Source: Candidatus Thalassarchaeaceae archaeon
GTDB lineage: Archaea > Thermoplasmatota > Poseidoniia > Poseidoniales > Thalassarchaeaceae
Direction of reading: 5' to 3'
Length of the DNA: 38,253 nucleotides
Assembly (NCBI GenBank): GCA_029250665.1
Contig: JAQXEV010000121.1
Span: forward strand, 1-38,253
Shown here: positions 36,693 through 38,253 of the stretch, in pieces
How the letters are laid out: the number at the start of each line of letters is the position of its first letter
Position numbering within the stretch: position 1 is the first letter of the stretch
The notes under the pieces: generated by a model
The model's input: the letters and a program-made list of their open reading frames with translations, nothing else
Databases searched by the model: none
Told to the model about the DNA's origin: nothing
Translations under genes and position numbers: made by a program

Positions 36693-36871
36693 ATTTCCCC
36701 TCAGGAACGCCTAAGTGTTAAATAAGAGAGATGAAAATTAACAAAACACTGAGAGTGAGAATGGTGATTAAGCACAAAATAACAAGGAGGGATCGATTTC
36801 GCCCGAGTAGATTCTTCCTCTGTTTCGGAATCTGACTCTGCTTGGTCTGAATCATTCGACCAAGATAAATT
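36693..36871. other. AT-rich spacer at the edge of the terminal island
   Basis: No supported gene. TTAAATAAG (36718-36726) is a possible plus-strand TATA box. A 34-codon basic frame (36731-36835) follows but lacks a ribosome site. A strong Shine-Dalgarno AAGGAGG (36784-36790) has no start codon at a proper distance. An inverted repeat CGACCAA-GATAAA-TTGGTCG (36857-36876) has its right arm in the tRNA acceptor. These look like remnants of broken genes. Confidence 0.5.
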
Positions 36872-36948
36872 GGTCGTATGGTGTAATAGGATTAGCATAG
36901 TTGTCTGCGAAGCTTCAGATTCCGGTTCGAATCCGGATACGACCACCA
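36872..36948 (+). tRNA. tRNA-Arg-like gene (anticodon GCG by position), weak anticodon stem
   Basis: A 74-nt cloverleaf with encoded CCA (36946-36948). Acceptor GGTCGTA pairs with TACGACC, the T-arm TCCGG-TTCGAAT-CCGGA is perfect, and the D-arm starts GTGT with GG in the loop. By length the anticodon loop is CTGCGAA, giving GCG, which would read CGC. The stem around it, GTTGT against GCTTC, has two T-T mismatches and one wobble. It may be a decayed or element-borne tRNA, or one with a non-standard fold. It lies 28 bp before the GNAT gene. Confidence 0.7.
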
Positions 36949-36976
36949 TTTATACAATACAAAAGGAGATATGAAA

Positions 36977-37402
36977 ATGCAACAACAAACACATGAGAGA
37001 AAGCAAGTAAACGAGAGTAAGCCACCTGCAGTGACGCACAGAGAGTGGTTCTCCCCAGTTGGCTCCAAACCAGGCTGGTTCAACTTCACGAAGTTCTTTC
37101 CTTACGCTATTTGCAGAGTGATACCCGACGGAGACGACATCGAGATCCACAATGTTAGCGTGATAAATCCCGAGATGAGGAGGCAGGGAATAGGAACTAA
37201 AATGATTCGACACATTAGGGAGGCCTTTCCGCATCACCACATATGGGCGGACACATGGAACCACTCTCGGCCGTTCTGGAAGGCGATGGTGAAAGCAGGA
37301 TTTGTTGACTCTATTGAGAATGAATATAGTTGGCCTTGTCATGATACAAATTGCGAAACCTGTCATCCGACAAGAGTTACTGGAAGGAGGCGAAGACTAT
37401 GA
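36977..37402 (+). CDS. GNAT-fold acetyltransferase-like protein with Cys/His tail
   Basis: A 141-residue protein. Residues about 58-112 match the acetyl-CoA-binding part of GNAT enzymes: a beta strand VSVINPEMR, the pyrophosphate loop RRQGIGTKM (68-76), then an aromatic-rich segment FWKAMVKAGFV. The tail has C121-H-x3-C126-x2-C129-H130, a possible zinc site, and ends in RRRR. The substrate is unknown. ATG 36977 is eight bases from AAGGAG; ATG 36971 is too close. Ten of thirteen arginine codons are AGA or AGG, unlike the ribosomal genes here. Its stop overlaps the next gene's start as ATGA. Confidence 0.75.
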   Translation: MQQQTHERKQVNESKPPAVTHREWFSPVGSKPGWFNFTKFFPYAICRVIPDGDDIEIHNVSVINPEMRRQGIGTKMIRHIREAFPHHHIWADTWNHSRPFWKAMVKAGFVDSIENEYSWPCHDTNCETCHPTRVTGRRRRL

Positions 37403-38118
37403 GCGACGAGGCCTACAACCCTGTGGAACACATCGATTGGGAATTGGTAGACAAGGACCACACCTTTGAGTGGTTAGTTCATCTCTGCGAAGTTTTCAAC
37501 AGGAATGAGGAAACAGACGATTGGGCTATTTGGCCAGAGGATTTTTTGTGGCACCCACATCAAATTTCTATACCAGAGGAACACAGACAGATGTGGTTGA
37601 ATGTAATTTTCCTCATATTCAATAAACATGAGATAACCATCTCTGGCAATAAAATATCAGTGATTGGAAAGTTTGGCTCAGAATTCAAGTTTGAAATGAT
37701 GCCAGACCTCTCTGACTGGGTTGGAATTGAGCATCCACAAGGAGCCAACTGCATTCCTGAGCAGATGGGCTTAGATGACGGGAGTTACATCCCAGACGGT
37801 TTCGAGTTGTGCTGGGATTGTCCCGAGGGTATCCCCACGCCTGTCGGCCTTTACAGCCTGATTATAGCGCTACTCGACGAGACCAAGGCTTGGGAGTACC
37901 TGCTCTCTTGGCGTTTTGTCGAGTGCTGGATATGCCGTGATAACCGCCCCATGCAAAGGCAAGAATTCGAGCGTGTAGGATGGATGTACAGCGACGAGGA
38001 ATCATCTGCCATCCCCGCTTATTCAAGGATTCTGGGCTCGCTCGACAAACGTCCGCGGTCCCCCGGCCCTTACTACTGCTGTTGGTGGTGCGGGCCCAAC
38101 GCCCCTGATCATCATTGA
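37399..38118 (+). CDS. Trp- and CxxC-rich hypothetical protein
   Basis: I do not recognise this 239-residue protein. It is acidic and unusually rich in tryptophan. Three CxxC pairs (C138/C141, C176/C179, C228/C231), all with a Trp next to or inside the pair, lie in the C-terminal half and could bind zinc. No membrane helix or signal peptide is evident. ATG 37399 overlaps the GNAT stop and has GGAGG eight bases upstream; an in-frame start 16 codons earlier is less likely. Tight overlap suggests the two proteins are made together and may interact. Confidence 0.7.
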   Translation: MSDEAYNPVEHIDWELVDKDHTFEWLVHLCEVFNRNEETDDWAIWPEDFLWHPHQISIPEEHRQMWLNVIFLIFNKHEITISGNKISVIGKFGSEFKFEMMPDLSDWVGIEHPQGANCIPEQMGLDDGSYIPDGFELCWDCPEGIPTPVGLYSLIIALLDETKAWEYLLSWRFVECWICRDNRPMQRQEFERVGWMYSDEESSAIPAYSRILGSLDKRPRSPGPYYCCWWCGPNAPDHH

Positions 38119-38147
38119 AAGACAAACGCAATGGTCGCGTTTCTTTC
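38117..38147 (+). terminator. Stem-loop terminator of the island operon
   Basis: GAAAG-AC-AAACGC, a seven-base loop, then GCGTTT-CTTTC: an 11-bp stem with a 2-nt bulge, beginning inside the stop codon of the preceding gene. The distal arm is T-rich. Confidence 0.5.
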
Positions 38148-38192
38148 GTCCAATCGCGCAAAATTTGAATCCAATAACCAACTGTGCATCGC

Positions 38193-38253
38193 ATGGAGTC
38201 ATCGGAGCGAGTCCGAACCTTCCTTCGGAACTTATGGGGGGAGATAGACAATA
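38193..38253 (+). CDS. Possible start of a gene cut by the window end
   Basis: An open frame from ATG 38193 to the window end (MESSERVRTF...). An AT-rich block AAAATTTGAAT about 25-35 bp upstream could be a TATA box for a leaderless transcript. Too short to identify. Confidence 0.3.
   Translation, partial: MESSERVRTFLRNLWGEIDN

Noticed and set aside
36731-36835. 34-residue basic open frame
   Set aside because: Very short, no ribosome site, no recognisable features; it lies within about ten bases of a likely TATA box.
96-36948. Integration event between the two tRNA-Arg genes
   Set aside because: I looked for a direct repeat of either tRNA 3' end elsewhere in the window and saw none; core genes fill the space between.
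36792-36974. A 60-codon Ser/Asp-rich open frame after a strong Shine-Dalgarno
   Set aside because: It has no ATG, GTG or TTG start near the ribosome site and runs straight through the tRNA gene. It may be a relic but is not supported as a gene.
36977-38118. Classical GNAT toxin-antitoxin module
   Set aside because: The partner is 239 residues with CxxC pairs and shows no ribbon-helix-helix antitoxin; gene order also differs. Kept only as a loose hypothesis.
1-38253. CRISPR array, insertion sequences, rRNA genes
   Set aside because: No regularly spaced repeats, transposase motifs or rRNA sequences were seen on either strand.

Overview
The window looks like a chromosomal piece of a mesophilic euryarchaeon. 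It has archaeal-type core genes: the S13-S4-S11-RpoD ribosomal/RNA polymerase cluster, flap endonuclease 1 with a PCNA-binding tail, a THUMP-type tRNA G10 methyltransferase, and pantoate kinase of the archaeal CoA pathway. These sit beside bacterial-looking metabolic genes (fused malic enzyme/phosphotransacetylase, ATP-dependent PEP carboxykinase, bacterial-type leucyl-tRNA synthetase, pABA synthesis genes) and very large, Asp-rich surface proteins. That mix fits marine Poseidoniales (Marine Group II) or a related Thermoplasmatota lineage. This placement is inference; no 16S gene is present.

Layout. Positions 96-2495: tRNA-Arg(UCG), a tRNA methyltransferase, and divergent fen. Positions 2605-16756, all on the minus strand: a secreted calcium-binding-type repeat protein with a long Gly-Gln tract, a small zinc-finger membrane protein, pabAB (fused), pabC, and a giant 2,862-residue cell-surface protein made of beta-propeller and FN3-like repeats with one C-terminal membrane anchor and an acidic cytoplasmic tail. 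Positions 16946-21979: carbon metabolism around malate, pyruvate, oxaloacetate and PEP (maeB, pckA) with an atypical SDR enzyme between. Positions 22142-28293: a large multi-pass membrane protein, a membrane-anchored FKBP-like protein, and a methyltransferase with a THUMP-like C-terminus. Positions 28469-32035: rps13-rps4-rps11-rpoD-pantoate kinase, tightly packed with strong Shine-Dalgarno sites and a structured leader. Positions 32056-36473 (minus): leuS, a DCC-family thiol protein, and an archaeal homologue of the human nuclease CDIN1/C15orf41.

The last 1.5 kb (about 36,700-38,253) differs. It is AT-richer, favours AGA/AGG arginine codons, and carries a tRNA-Arg-like gene with a poorly paired anticodon stem. 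Two overlapping genes follow: a GNAT-fold protein with a Cys/His tail and an unrecognised Trp- and CxxC-rich protein, then a hairpin terminator. I read this as a recently acquired element or its edge.

The most interesting signals are the leuS leader with two mutually exclusive hairpins, one of which buries the ribosome-binding site; three consecutive hairpins before rps13; a four-cysteine insertion in the first domain of RpoD; the CDIN1-like nuclease encoded with leuS; stem-loops built onto stop codons, including a 13-bp palindrome that holds both stops of two convergent genes; and the foreign terminal island.
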